From: Dyella dinghuensis
GTDB taxonomy: Bacteria > Pseudomonadota > Gammaproteobacteria > Xanthomonadales > Rhodanobacteraceae
Reading direction: 5' to 3'
Assembly (NCBI RefSeq): GCF_003977615.1
Contig: NZ_RYZR01000004.1
Coordinates: 1-64,000 of the forward strand
Length of the DNA stretch: 64,000 nt
The notes beneath the pieces were generated by a model. It was not told where the DNA came from. It made no database searches and saw only the letters and a program-made list of their open reading frames with translations. The position numbers were made by a program, and so were the translations under genes. Each line of letters starts with the position of its first letter. Positions within the stretch are counted from its first letter, which is position 1. Shown here one piece after another: positions 1-8,876 of this stretch.

Positions 1-1
1 T

Positions 2-445
2 AGCAACGCCATCGAGTCGTTGCTTGCGCGCCATGGCCTGACGCTCGTTTACGTCGCGGATGGCGTACCGATCCCGGGCAGCTTCTGGGGCGAAGACGAA
101 GCCGGCATCATCGGCAATACCGTGTATGCCCGCAGCGATACGCCCGTCCATTCGCTCTTGCACGAAGCCGGTCACCTGATCGTGCTGCCGCCGGAGCGTC
201 GGGAAGAGGTTCACACCGACGCCACAGATTCCATCGCCGAAGAAGACGCCGTCTGTTATTTGCAGATCGTGCTGGGCGACACCCTTCCCGGTGTGGGGCG
301 CCAACGCATCATGTCCGACATGGATGCCTGGGGTTATTCCTTCCGGCTTGGGTCCGCCCGCGCCTGGTTCGAACAGGACGCCGAAAACGCGCGCGACTGG
401 TTAGTTGCGCGCGGTCTGCTTACCAAGGATGGCGAACCGGTATAG
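2..445 (+). CDS. zincin-like hypothetical protein (5' end outside window)
   Basis: The frame is open to the window edge, so the N terminus is missing; an internal TTG at 20 is only a chance start. The visible part has a HEAGH motif (HExxH zinc-binding type) preceded by hydrophobic residues, and an acidic EEDA stretch about 45 residues later that could supply a third ligand. This suggests a small soluble metallopeptidase-like protein, but no specific family is recognised and no substrate can be named. Its 3' end overlaps the start of the following glycosyltransferase gene by 17 bases, so the two are probably co-transcribed. Confidence 0.7.
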   Translation, partial: SNAIESLLARHGLTLVYVADGVPIPGSFWGEDEAGIIGNTVYARSDTPVHSLLHEAGHLIVLPPERREEVHTDATDSIAEEDAVCYLQIVLGDTLPGVGRQRIMSDMDAWGYSFRLGSARAWFEQDAENARDWLVARGLLTKDGEPV

Positions 446-1580
446 TCGCCCTCGCCCAACCGCCGCGAAACCCACTGTGCTGAAGAACACGCGCTACTAC
501 GACCCCATCAACGACTTTCGCCGTCGCGTTGCGCGGCGGCTGATGCGCCTTGTCTTCGGCAATCATGGGCAGCCCACTTCCGATCCGCTGCCGGCAAAAG
601 GCGTCTATCGCATTCTGGTTTGCCATGTCAGCCACAGCCTGGGCAACACGCTGTTGCTGACACCACTGCTGGCTGAGCTGGAAAAGGTCTACCCGGCGGC
701 AGAGATCGACATTCTTACGCGCAGCCCCATCGCGAAAGACGTTTACGGCCACTACTTCAGCGTGCAAAACATCTTCACGATGCCTGCGCATGGCGTGGGC
801 CATCCGTTTCAGTTCTTCGGCACACTCAAGCGCATGCGCAAGATTCGCTATGACCTGGCGATCGATGCAGACCCGCTGTCGCAAACCGGCCGCCTGCTGA
901 TGCTGTTGTCGAACTCGACCTACACGCTTGGCTTCAGCAGCCCGAAGAAGCACGGCGAAATCACGCATGCCGTGCCGCTGCCCTCCCATCTCGAAAGCAA
1001 GGGACGTCGCCCGGTCTATCTGCTGCGCAGCGCGATGGGCCGCGACACCGCAGCGGAATATCCCGTGCCGGATATCCGCCTGAGCGCGGTGGAACGCGAA
1101 CAGGGACGCGAAGCACTCACCCGGTCGCTGGCCGCCAGCGGTATCGAATCGCCGGGCCGCGGCATCATCGGCATCTTTGGCAATGCGACCGGCCCGAAGT
1201 TGCTGGGCGAAGCATGGTGGACGCGCTTCCTGCAGGTGCTGCAAGCCCAACACCCGGACTACAGTTTTGTCGAGATCGTTCCCGCCTCGGGCAAATCGAT
1301 GCTCAGCTCGAAATACCCCGCGTATTTTTCCAGCGACTTGCGCAAGCTGGCCAGCGTACTGTCCGGTTTGGCCGTCTATATCAGCGCGGACTGCGGCATC
1401 ATGCATCTGGCCTGTGCGTCGGATGTACCGACCATGGGCATCTTCACCGTCACCAACGGCGGCGAATGGGGTCCCTACGGCCGCGGCCGCCACACCATTG
1501 CCGCACATGGCATGGCACCCGAAGATGTGGCACAGATGATCGCCGCCATGCCCGAGTTCACGCCCGGCGGGAGCATTTGA
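429..1580 (+). CDS. glycosyltransferase family 9 (heptosyltransferase-like)
   Basis: The 383-residue product resembles the ADP-heptose:LPS heptosyltransferase family (GT9). It has an N-terminal Rossmann half (ILVCHVSHSLGNTLLLTP, a variant of the family's first glycine-rich segment) and a C-terminal half with the conserved SADCGIMHLA-like donor-site segment followed by a PTMGIF stretch. GT9 enzymes add heptose or related sugars to lipopolysaccharide core at the cytoplasmic face of the inner membrane. The acceptor cannot be told from sequence. ATG at 429 is chosen; upstream codons in the same frame from 405 lie inside the preceding gene. A later GTG at 478 is also possible. Confidence 0.8.
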   Translation: MANRYSRPRPTAAKPTVLKNTRYYDPINDFRRRVARRLMRLVFGNHGQPTSDPLPAKGVYRILVCHVSHSLGNTLLLTPLLAELEKVYPAAEIDILTRSPIAKDVYGHYFSVQNIFTMPAHGVGHPFQFFGTLKRMRKIRYDLAIDADPLSQTGRLLMLLSNSTYTLGFSSPKKHGEITHAVPLPSHLESKGRRPVYLLRSAMGRDTAAEYPVPDIRLSAVEREQGREALTRSLAASGIESPGRGIIGIFGNATGPKLLGEAWWTRFLQVLQAQHPDYSFVEIVPASGKSMLSSKYPAYFSSDLRKLASVLSGLAVYISADCGIMHLACASDVPTMGIFTVTNGGEWGPYGRGRHTIAAHGMAPEDVAQMIAAMPEFTPGGSI

Positions 1581-1617
1581 CCCGCCCCCACCGGCATCGG
1601 ATAGGATGCTGGCATGT

Positions 1618-1681
1618 GGGAGATGGCATGCCTCCCGTTCCATTGTGGAACAAACCACCGAAAGGTTGATGATGCCTGCAC
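1618..1681 (+). promoter_or_regulatory. fluoride riboswitch (crcB motif) aptamer
   Basis: The segment matches the crcB RNA pattern. A GGGAG/CTCCC stem closes a loop containing GATGGCAT. It is followed by an AAACCACC-GAAA-GGTTGATGATGCCTGC segment. The GGCAT of the loop (1624-1630 region) can pair with ATGCC at 1672-1676, as in the pseudoknot of known fluoride aptamers. A perfect extra hairpin (GTTCCA, TTG, TGGAAC; 1637-1651) is inserted where the family has variable length. It lies directly upstream of a fluoride channel gene, the usual target. Confidence 0.92.
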
Positions 1682-1748
1682 CACCGGATTCCGGCGGCGC
1701 AGGCGTGCCTGTTGCCGTGGAATGGGACCAAGGCAAACAGGAGGCAAC
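1672..1748 (+). promoter_or_regulatory. probable expression platform of the fluoride riboswitch
   Basis: GCCTGC (1674-1679), part of the aptamer pseudoknot arm, can instead pair with GCAGGC (1699-1704) to form a long hairpin around CCGG-ATT-CCGG. GCAGGC can also pair with GCCTG at 1707-1711. Downstream, GTTGCC (1711-1716) can pair with GGCAAC (1743-1748), which includes part of the crcB ribosome-binding site. No T-run follows any hairpin, so translational control or Rho-dependent control is more likely than intrinsic termination. This is inferred by eye from base pairing only. Confidence 0.5.
1739..1744 (+). promoter_or_regulatory. ribosome-binding site deciding the crcB start
   Basis: AGGAGG is a full-strength Shine-Dalgarno sequence nine bases before the GTG at 1754 and fifteen before the ATG at 1760. 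The spacing favours GTG 1754 as the start. Confidence 0.75.
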
Positions 1749-1753
1749 ACAAC

Positions 1754-2140
1754 GTGAGCATGACCGGATTTCTTGCCGTCGGTATCGGCGGCGCCTTCGG
1801 ATGTTGGCTGCGCTGGATACTCGGCGTACTGCTCAATCCCATCTTTCCCACCGTTCCGCTGGGTACGCTCGCGGCGAACCTGAGTGGCGGCCTGCTGATG
1901 GGCTGCATGATGGGTATCTTCGAGCATTTTCAGACCTTACCGCCGGAGCTGCGGCTGCTGATCATGACCGGCTTTCTCGGCGGCCTGACCACCTTCTCTA
2001 CCTTTTCCGCCGAAGCCGACACGCTGTTATTACGCGGGCAATACCTCTGGTTTGGTATGCATATCGCCGTGCATCTTTTCGGCAGTCTGGCCATGACCAT
2101 CCTGGGCATTTTCCTGACGCGCGGTTTGCTGCGTCATTGA
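1754..2140 (+). CDS. crcB: fluoride ion channel CrcB/FluC
   Basis: The 128-residue membrane protein exports cytoplasmic fluoride. Four hydrophobic segments are visible, with the family signatures G-x-x-G-C-W-L-R-W near the N terminus, GTLAANLSGG in the second helix and GFLGGLTTFSTFS in the third (the Phe-box and sodium-site region of Fluc channels). Length is typical; the active form is a dual-topology homodimer. The GTG start at 1754 has an AGGAGG nine bases upstream. It is the first gene after the fluoride riboswitch, so induction by fluoride is expected. The next gene starts 18 bases later. Confidence 0.95.
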   Translation: MSMTGFLAVGIGGAFGCWLRWILGVLLNPIFPTVPLGTLAANLSGGLLMGCMMGIFEHFQTLPPELRLLIMTGFLGGLTTFSTFSAEADTLLLRGQYLWFGMHIAVHLFGSLAMTILGIFLTRGLLRH

Positions 2141-2158
2141 AAGGGAGAGAGCAACGCC

Positions 2159-2521
2159 ATGAGCAACAACATCTCGCTCGACAGTCCCGCGGCCAACGGC
2201 GTCTTTCTCAGGTTCTACACACACGTCCACGCCAAGCACGACGGTCTGCTGGTGTCCGAATGGCTACTGGGCTTGGCCAAGCGCCTGAAGCTCGGCGGCG
2301 GCTCGGTATTCCGGGCGACGGCCGGGTACGGACGGCATGGCGTCATCCACCACGAAGCCTTTTTTGAACTCGCCGACGATCTTCCGCAAAAGATCGAGTT
2401 TCTGCTCAGCGAGCAAAATGCACAGACGTTGCTGGACCAGGTGCGTAACGCGGGCGTTGACCTCGTTTACGCATGGTCTCCGGTAAACTTCGGCCTACTG
2501 GGCAAGGGTCAACATGCATGA
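2159..2521 (+). CDS. DUF190 protein, CrcB-associated
   Basis: The 120-residue protein belongs to DUF190, a PII-like small-domain family often encoded beside crcB. Family features visible are the ATAGYGRHG segment (residues about 53-61) and the acidic run that follows. A role in fluoride response is assumed from neighbourhood; the biochemical function is unknown. A purine-rich GGGAGAG lies shortly upstream of the ATG. The stop overlaps the cfa start as ATGA, implying translational coupling. Confidence 0.85.
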   Translation: MSNNISLDSPAANGVFLRFYTHVHAKHDGLLVSEWLLGLAKRLKLGGGSVFRATAGYGRHGVIHHEAFFELADDLPQKIEFLLSEQNAQTLLDQVRNAGVDLVYAWSPVNFGLLGKGQHA

Positions 2522-3636
2522 ATCAGGATTCGCTGAGGCAGCGTGCCGCCGAACTCCTCGACATGGCCGGCGTGCATATCGATGGCAACGCACCCACCGA
2601 TATTCGCGTGCATGACGATCAGCTTTATGCACGCGTCTTTGCACACGGTTCGCTCGGCCTGGGCGAGGCATACATGGATGCATGGTGGGACGCCGAGGAT
2701 CTGCCCGGCTTCTTCACCAAAATTCTGACCACCCATCTGGACGAACACCTCAAGACGCTCGATACCCTGATCGCGCATCTGAAAGCACGCTTCATCAACA
2801 TGCAGCGCGGCGAGCATGCCTTCGACATCGGCAAGCTGCATTACGACCTTGGCAACGATCTATTCAAAGCCATGCTCGGCAAGTACATGGTGTATTCCTG
2901 CGGTTATTGGGCGCAAGCGAACAATCTGGACGACGCGCAGGAAGCCAAGCTCGATCTGATCTGCCGGAAATTGCAATTGAAGCCTGGCATGCGCGTGCTC
3001 GATATCGGCAGCGGCTGGGGCGAAGCGCTGAAGTTTGCGGCAGAACGTTATGGCGTAAGCGGCGTGGGCATTACCGTTTCGCACGAGCAGGCCGAACTGT
3101 CGCGTGAACTGTGCCACGGCTTGCCGATAGAGATTCGCTTGCAGGATTACCGGGAACTCGACGATTCGTTCGATGCGATCATGTCGATTGGCATGTTTGA
3201 GCACGTGGGCGGCAAGAATTATCGCGAGTACTTCGAAGTCGCACGCCGCTGCCTCAAAAGCGATGGTTTGTTCCTGTTGCATTGCATCGGCAGCAACCAG
3301 TCGCCGGGGCGTCCGGATCCGTGGATCGAAAAGTACATCTTCCCGAATTCGATGATTCCTGCGGCCAGTCAGGTGGCAGCAGCGCTGGAGGGTTTGTTCG
3401 TGGTGGAGGACTGGCACAATTTCGGTGCCGATTACGACCGCACACTTACCGCATGGCGCGCGAACTTCGACGCCGCGTGGCCATCGCTCTCAACCCGCTA
3501 TGACGAACGCTTCCGCCGGATGTGGCGGTTCTATCTCTCCGTATCGTCCGCCGTGTTCCGCAGCCGTCGCGATCAACTGTGGCAACTGACCTTGAGCCCG
3601 CACGGCGTCGCCGGAGGTTACCGTGTCCCTCGCTGA
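2518..3636 (+). CDS. cfa: cyclopropane-fatty-acyl-phospholipid synthase
   Basis: The 372-residue enzyme transfers a methylene group from S-adenosylmethionine to double bonds of membrane phospholipid acyl chains. It has the N-terminal GEAYMDAWWD segment, the HYDLGNDLF substrate loop, and the SAM-binding VLDIGSGWGEAL motif near residues 159-170. The ATG at 2518 is chosen over an earlier in-frame ATG at 2473 because known Cfa proteins begin shortly before the AELL-x-x-AG segment and because it forms an ATGA overlap with the DUF190 stop. It therefore sits in the run led by the fluoride riboswitch, an unusual context for cfa. Confidence 0.95.
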   Translation: MNQDSLRQRAAELLDMAGVHIDGNAPTDIRVHDDQLYARVFAHGSLGLGEAYMDAWWDAEDLPGFFTKILTTHLDEHLKTLDTLIAHLKARFINMQRGEHAFDIGKLHYDLGNDLFKAMLGKYMVYSCGYWAQANNLDDAQEAKLDLICRKLQLKPGMRVLDIGSGWGEALKFAAERYGVSGVGITVSHEQAELSRELCHGLPIEIRLQDYRELDDSFDAIMSIGMFEHVGGKNYREYFEVARRCLKSDGLFLLHCIGSNQSPGRPDPWIEKYIFPNSMIPAASQVAAALEGLFVVEDWHNFGADYDRTLTAWRANFDAAWPSLSTRYDERFRRMWRFYLSVSSAVFRSRRDQLWQLTLSPHGVAGGYRVPR

Positions 3637-4516
3637 GTCATTCATGCGCATCCATCATCGTTTGCTTGTTCTGCTGCCTTTCCTTTTTCTGCTGTGCGGC
3701 AACGCCTTCGCACACCCTGTTCTTTGGCAGGCAAAAATCGGCAACAGCACGATCTATCTCTTCGGCACCGTCCATCTGCTGCCCAGCGATACGAACTGGC
3801 GTTTCCCGGCGCTCGATCAAGCGCTTTCGCAAAGCAAGTCCCTCTATATCGAGCTGACGGATGACGATCAGGCATCCATCGCGCCACTGATACTGCGTTA
3901 CGGCCTGGATGCGGAACATCCGCTGTCCACACAACTGAGCCAGAACGAAAACGATGCGCTCGCCAAAGCCGCACAAGTAGCTGGCTTACCCGGCGGCGCG
4001 CAAACGCTGCAGCCGATGAAGCCCTGGCTGGCGGCGTTGACGTTGTCGGTGGCACCGTTGATGAAGGCCGGCATGGACCCGTCGCAAGGTGTGGACAAAC
4101 AACTGAAGACAGACATGAGTGCCGCAGGCAAGCCTGTATACGGATTGGAAACGGCAGAACAGCAAATTCAATTTCTCGCGAATCTGTCTTCGCCGATGCA
4201 ACTGGCCTTTTTGCGTGACACGCTGCGTGACGTCGACAAAAGCACCGAAGAACTTCGCTCACTCGTTAACGAGTGGAAACAGGGCAATGTCGCCGCCATC
4301 GCGAAGCTGGAGAACGACGAGCTCAAAACACGCGAGCCAGAGCTCTATCAACAGCTGATCGTCGAGCGCAACGAAAACTGGGCAGCGAAGATCAAGGACA
4401 TGATGATTCGGCAGCCCGGCACCATATTCATCGCCGTCGGCGCCGCGCATCTTGCAGGCCCAGACAGTGTCCAGGCGCAATTGGCCAAGCTGGGGGTTGT
4501 CGTGCAGCAGGATTAA
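3623..4516 (+). CDS. TraB/GumN family secreted protein
   Basis: The 297-residue protein has an N-terminal signal peptide (hydrophobic LLVLLPFLFLLCG, likely cleavage after NAFA). It has the two family hallmarks: LFGTVHLLP near residues 47-55 and a C-terminal IAVGAAHLAGPD. TraB/GumN proteins share a fold with Tiki-type metalloproteases; the catalytic role of bacterial members is not settled. GTG at 3623 has GGAGG five bases upstream and overlaps cfa by 14 bases. The alternative ATG at 3644 lacks a site. It appears to be the last gene of the crcB run. Confidence 0.82.
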   Translation: MSLAESFMRIHHRLLVLLPFLFLLCGNAFAHPVLWQAKIGNSTIYLFGTVHLLPSDTNWRFPALDQALSQSKSLYIELTDDDQASIAPLILRYGLDAEHPLSTQLSQNENDALAKAAQVAGLPGGAQTLQPMKPWLAALTLSVAPLMKAGMDPSQGVDKQLKTDMSAAGKPVYGLETAEQQIQFLANLSSPMQLAFLRDTLRDVDKSTEELRSLVNEWKQGNVAAIAKLENDELKTREPELYQQLIVERNENWAAKIKDMMIRQPGTIFIAVGAAHLAGPDSVQAQLAKLGVVVQQD

Positions 4517-4531
4517 TCTGCTGCGCCGCCA

Positions 4532-4996
4532 TCAAAAGTCCGCGGTGACTGCCTTGGGACTGAGTGGCAGACGGCGGATATGGAGGGTGTAGCTGTCCAT
4601 CTTGCCGAGATCGACGTAAGACGCCGTCACGGCCTTTCCGTCGAAGCCCGCCGTGATGCGATAAACATGACCTGCCTGTATGCCGCTCATCTTCAGCCAC
4701 GGACGGTTGATCAGGTGGTTGTTCGACAAGGTGAGCCGCACGACGCGATCGCCCGGCAACACGCGCACCCACGGTGTTTTGCCGCCGTCGTATTGGGTCC
4801 AGGTGCTCTTGTCGTCCACACCCGTGATGCCGCACAAGTACGCCGGCTCTTGCTCTGCGCAGACGATAAGTGCCGTGTCCGACTTGGGATGATTTTTATC
4901 CGAATAACCAAGTTCGGGGCGCCGGCCTCCGACCAGCGCGCATCCCGAGAACAGGACGCAGGCCACTGCAACTGCGATTGTGCGTTGAAATTGCAT
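4532..4996 (-). CDS. small lipoprotein of unknown function
   Basis: The 154-residue product starts MQFQRTIAV with a hydrophobic stretch and a clear lipobox (LFSGC, Cys at about residue 18), so it should be lipid-anchored. The mature part has several charged and Tyr-rich segments and at least two further Cys, but matches no family I recognise. A slightly longer start at 5014 is possible. It is convergent with the TraB/GumN gene, with 15 bases between the stops, and divergent from parC. Confidence 0.65.
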   Translation of the reverse strand: MQFQRTIAVAVACVLFSGCALVGGRRPELGYSDKNHPKSDTALIVCAEQEPAYLCGITGVDDKSTWTQYDGGKTPWVRVLPGDRVVRLTLSNNHLINRPWLKMSGIQAGHVYRITAGFDGKAVTASYVDLGKMDSYTLHIRRLPLSPKAVTADF

Positions 4997-5109
4997 TGGT
5001 TTTCGTCCAGTCATGGATGTTCGAGCCGTCGGGCATTCTAGCCTAAGGCGCCCGCCATCTGGCACCATCCTCCCCGCTATGGCGCCCCGCGCCTCCGAAG
5101 ATATTCCCC

Positions 5110-7350
5110 ATGAACTTGCAAGCCAATTACGAACAGATCCCGCTCAAGGAATACGCCGAGCGGGCTTACCTCGATTACTCGATGTACGTGGTGCTGGATC
5201 GCGCCCTGCCCTTCGTGGGCGACGGGCTGAAGCCGGTGCAACGCCGCATCATCTTCGCGATGAGCGAGCTTGGTCTGGCCGCCGGTGCCAAGCCAAAAAA
5301 ATCGGCGCGTACGGTCGGTGACGTGATCGGTAAGTTCCATCCGCACGGCGACAGCGCCTGCTACGAAGCGATGGTGCTCATGGCGCAGCCGTTCTCGTAT
5401 CGCTATCCGCTGATCGACGGTCAGGGCAACTTCGGCTCGCCCGATGATCCGAAAAGCTTCGCGGCCATGCGTTATACCGAGTCCAAGCTCAATCCGATTG
5501 CCGATGTGCTGCTGGGCGAGATCGGTCAAGGTACCGTGGACTGGGTGCCCAACTTCGACGGCACCCTGGAAGAACCCAGCTGGTTGCCTGCACGCCTGCC
5601 TCATGTGTTGCTCAATGGCTCGATGGGTATCGCGGTGGGCATGGCCACCGACATTCCGCCGCACAATCTGCGCGAAATCGTCAGCGCGTGCATCCGCCTG
5701 CTGGACGATCCGGACGCCACTATCGCAGATCTTTGCGAACACGTGCGCGGACCGGATTATCCGACTCAAGCGGAAATCATCACCCCGCGCAACGAACTGC
5801 TTGCGATGTACCACACGGGCGGCGGTTCGATCCGCGCCCGCGCAGTCTACGCGCGTGAAGACGGCAACATCGTGATCACGGCGCTGCCGCATCAGGTGAG
5901 CCCATCCAAGATCCTCGAGCAGATCGCCGCGCAGATGCGCGCGAAAAAACTGCCAATGATCGAAGACCTGCGCGACGAATCGGATCACGAAAATCCCATC
6001 CGTCTTGTTATCGTGCCGCGCTCGAACCGCGTTGATGCGGACGAAATGATGCAGCATCTTTTCGTCACCACGGATCTGGAAAAGAGCTTCCGCGTCAATC
6101 TCAACATGATCGGCCTGGATGGCCGTCCGCAGGTGAAGGATCTGAAGCGCATCCTCACCGAATGGCTGAACTTCCGTATCGATACGGTGACGCGCCGGCT
6201 CAATCATCGCCTCGCCAAAGTCGAGCGTCGCCTGCACCTCTTGGAAGGTTTGCGCATCGCTTACCTCAACCTCGACGAGGTGATCCGCATCGTCCGCACC
6301 GAGGACGAACCCAAACCGGTGCTGATGGCGCGCTTCAAACTCAGCGAAGAGCAAACCGATTACATCCTCGAAACCAAGCTGCGCCAGCTGGCGCGCCTGG
6401 AAGAGATGAAGATCAACGCCGAGCGCGATCAGCTCGAAGAAGAACGCGCCAAGATCAACGTGCTGCTGAAGTCGCCTGCCAAGCTCAAGGGTTTGATCAA
6501 GGAAGAACTACGCGCCGATGCTGCGAAGTACGGCGATGATCGCCGCTCGCCGCTGGTGCAGCGCGAAGCTGCGCAAGCGCTGGATGAAAGCGCGCTGGTC
6601 GCCAGCGAGCCGGTCACGGTCGTGCTGAGCCAGAAAGGCTGGATTCGCGCGGCGAAGGGGCACGACATCGATGCAGAAGGTTTGTCCTACCGCGAAGGCG
6701 ATGCCCTGCTTGCGACCGTAAAAACGCGCACGACGCAGCAAGTCGCCATCATCGACTCGACCGGACGCAGCTATTCCACGCCTGCGCACACGTTGCCTTC
6801 CGCGCGTGGCAACGGCGAACCGCTGACCGGTCGTTTCACGCCGCCTGCCGGCGCACGCTTCGACGCGATCACCGCGGGTGACAACGACACACGCTTGGTG
6901 CTGGCCACCGACTTCGGCTACGGCTTCGTCACGCGCTTCGAGGCGCTGACGGGCCGCAACAAGGCCGGCAAGCAGATCATCACGCTCGGTGACGATGCGC
7001 GTGTGCTCGCACCGCAAGTGACAGCCGATCCTGCGCGCGATCGCATCGTGGTCGTCACGACGGAAGGCCACCTGTTGATGTTCTCGGTGGCCGAACTGCC
7101 CGAGCTGGACAAGGGCAAAGGCAACAAGCTCATCGAAATTCCGAAAGCCAAGCTCGCCAGCGGCGATGAGCGCGTGGTGGGTGTGGCGGTGGTCGCCGAA
7201 GGCAAGGGTGAAATCACGCTGTTCGCAGGCCAGCGCAAGTTGACGCTGAAGTGGTCCGATCTGGTCGAGTACGGCGGCAATCGCGCTACCCGCGGCGGCG
7301 TGCTGCCACGCGGCCTGCGCCGCGTGGAACGCATCGAAACCACCGGTTGA
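5110..7350 (+). CDS. parC: DNA topoisomerase IV subunit A
   Basis: The 746-residue ATP-dependent type II topoisomerase subunit decatenates daughter chromosomes with ParE. The winged-helix breakage domain carries the catalytic Tyr at residue 122 (RYTESKL). The quinolone-resistance region [12 protein letters not shown] has Ser82 and Glu86, the residues found in sensitive strains. The coiled-coil and beta-pinwheel C-terminal region (from about residue 490) is present. The length is typical of ParC and shorter than GyrA. The ATG at 5110 matches the usual N terminus. parE is not in the window. Confidence 0.96.
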   Translation: MNLQANYEQIPLKEYAERAYLDYSMYVVLDRALPFVGDGLKPVQRRIIFAMSELGLAAGAKPKKSARTVGDVIGKFHPHGDSACYEAMVLMAQPFSYRYPLIDGQGNFGSPDDPKSFAAMRYTESKLNPIADVLLGEIGQGTVDWVPNFDGTLEEPSWLPARLPHVLLNGSMGIAVGMATDIPPHNLREIVSACIRLLDDPDATIADLCEHVRGPDYPTQAEIITPRNELLAMYHTGGGSIRARAVYAREDGNIVITALPHQVSPSKILEQIAAQMRAKKLPMIEDLRDESDHENPIRLVIVPRSNRVDADEMMQHLFVTTDLEKSFRVNLNMIGLDGRPQVKDLKRILTEWLNFRIDTVTRRLNHRLAKVERRLHLLEGLRIAYLNLDEVIRIVRTEDEPKPVLMARFKLSEEQTDYILETKLRQLARLEEMKINAERDQLEEERAKINVLLKSPAKLKGLIKEELRADAAKYGDDRRSPLVQREAAQALDESALVASEPVTVVLSQKGWIRAAKGHDIDAEGLSYREGDALLATVKTRTTQQVAIIDSTGRSYSTPAHTLPSARGNGEPLTGRFTPPAGARFDAITAGDNDTRLVLATDFGYGFVTRFEALTGRNKAGKQIITLGDDARVLAPQVTADPARDRIVVVTTEGHLLMFSVAELPELDKGKGNKLIEIPKAKLASGDERVVGVAVVAEGKGEITLFAGQRKLTLKWSDLVEYGGNRATRGGVLPRGLRRVERIETTG

Positions 7351-7455
7351 AAGGAACTTCCCCAGACCGCAGATCGTCCAATGGGCATGTGCACGGCGGG
7401 ACATCCCCGTGCGTTATGCGATCGATAACCCCGGCACCACGCCCCCGGAGCACGT

Positions 7456-7938
7456 ATGAACGTAAGAATCGCCACCGCCCTGGCGTCCTGCCTGCTGATG
7501 ACGGCTGCGTGGGCGCAAACGTCCAGTCAGCCGCTGAACCTGAAACTTCCGGCCAACAGCGTACCGGCCTCCAGTTCGACCGCTCCGCAACCGGCGAAGG
7601 CCAGCACCGCGCAACCCAATCCCAGCGCCAGCATGGTGACCATCAACGGCGCTCACCCGTCTTCCAAAGACTCGCCGGGTGTTTACTACGGCGATACCAG
7701 CGGCAAACCCGGGCGTGACGAAACCGCCAGCACCGCCTGCGACGATTCCACCTACAACAAGGCCCAGGTCCATGGCGACGTCAACATGGGCGTCGTCAGC
7801 GCCAGCCATGTCGGCACCGGAACGTACGAAGGCGGCAACGTGAACATCGTCCAGAATACCGGCAGCTGCGATCACCCCACCGGCGCCGTGGGTATTTCCA
7901 TCGGCGTGAGCAAATTCAACGGCTTCAACGGCCACTAA
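7456..7938 (+). CDS. secreted hypothetical protein
   Basis: The 160-residue product has a signal peptide (cleavage likely after AAWA, residue 20), then a low-complexity Ser/Ala/Pro/Thr linker (about 25-60). The C-terminal part is Gly/Asn/Val-rich (HGDVNMGVV, GGNVNIVQN) and has two Cys that could form a disulfide, looking beta-rich. No family is recognised. GGAG stands six bases before the ATG. It lies alone between parC and the esterase cluster. Confidence 0.7.
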   Translation: MNVRIATALASCLLMTAAWAQTSSQPLNLKLPANSVPASSSTAPQPAKASTAQPNPSASMVTINGAHPSSKDSPGVYYGDTSGKPGRDETASTACDDSTYNKAQVHGDVNMGVVSASHVGTGTYEGGNVNIVQNTGSCDHPTGAVGISIGVSKFNGFNGH

Positions 7939-8023
7939 TCGGACATCGAAAGCGGCTGGAAAGCCACTCTGCACGAGACTGTGGAGATTATTTCGCCCCG
8001 TCAGTGCCTTGCAGAGACCCTCA

Positions 8024-8866
8024 GTGATCCAAAACGTTGAATTTCGCCTCGAAGGTGGCCGTTGCGGCGTCCTGCTTATCCATGGACTCACCGGTACCCC
8101 TACCGAGATGCGCCTGGTCGGCAAAGGGCTGAATAACGCAGGTTTCAGCGTCTACGGCATGCAGTTGGCCGGACACTGCGGCGATGTGCAGGATCTGCTC
8201 GCGACCGGCTGGAAAGACTGGTACGCGAGCGTCGAAGCCGCCGCGGAAAAATACCGCCACGAAGTGGACCACCTGTTCGTGGCCGGCCTCTCCATGGGCG
8301 CGCTTCTCGCCTTGAAACTTGCCGCCGATCATCCGGACTGGGTACGCGGCGTGGGTGTGTACGGCGCAACCTTCCGCTACGACGGCTGGGCGATTCCGTG
8401 GTACAGCCGCTTCTCCGTCCTGCTTCCGCTGATGTTGAAGCTCGGCTTCTGGAAAAACGGCATCACTTACGAAACGGAGCCCTACGGGCTGCGTGACGAG
8501 CGCCTGCGCAAGCAGATCAGTCAGACGATGCTGCACTCGGGCGACAGCACCGCGGCGGGCCTTCCGGGCAACCCGTGGCCGTCGCTGGCGGAAATGCGCG
8601 CCATGGCCAAGGTGGTGAAACGCGAGTTGCCGAAGGTGACGGCGCCGTGTCTGGTTGCGCATGCGACCGAGGATGACGTCGCCAGCGTCGAAAATGCGTA
8701 TCTCGTTGCACGTAGCGTGTCCGGTCCGGTGGAAATGCTGTTGCTCGAAGACAGCTATCACATGATCACGATCGACCGTGAACGCCGCACGCTGATCCAC
8801 CGCACCGCCGAATATTTTTCGAAGGTTGCCTCAAGCTGCGCACCGGGTGCGCGCGCCATCGCCTGA
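8024..8866 (+). CDS. alpha/beta-hydrolase, carboxylesterase type
   Basis: The 280-residue protein has an alpha/beta-hydrolase fold: LLIHGLTGTP oxyanion segment (about 17-26), nucleophile elbow GLSMG with Ser90, an acidic residue in ATEDDVAS, and His in DSYHMITID near the C terminus. It resembles Est30-type carboxylesterases acting on short acyl esters or thioesters. No signal peptide is seen. GTG 8024 is chosen, with weak AGAGA upstream; a TTG at 8009 lacks any site. It leads directly into two small transporters, an ACP and a KAS gene, so it may hydrolyse an acyl intermediate of that pathway. That link is inference. Confidence 0.82.
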   Translation: MIQNVEFRLEGGRCGVLLIHGLTGTPTEMRLVGKGLNNAGFSVYGMQLAGHCGDVQDLLATGWKDWYASVEAAAEKYRHEVDHLFVAGLSMGALLALKLAADHPDWVRGVGVYGATFRYDGWAIPWYSRFSVLLPLMLKLGFWKNGITYETEPYGLRDERLRKQISQTMLHSGDSTAAGLPGNPWPSLAEMRAMAKVVKRELPKVTAPCLVAHATEDDVASVENAYLVARSVSGPVEMLLLEDSYHMITIDRERRTLIHRTAEYFSKVASSCAPGARAIA

Positions 8867-8876
8867 AAGGACTTCC

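Noticed and set aside
420-1736. A 438-codon minus-strand frame over the glycosyltransferase and the fluoride riboswitch
   Set aside because: It runs through a structured regulatory RNA on the other strand and lacks any family resemblance.
2473-2517. Earlier ATG for cfa
   Set aside because: It adds 15 residues unlike other Cfa N termini and lies deep inside the DUF190 gene.
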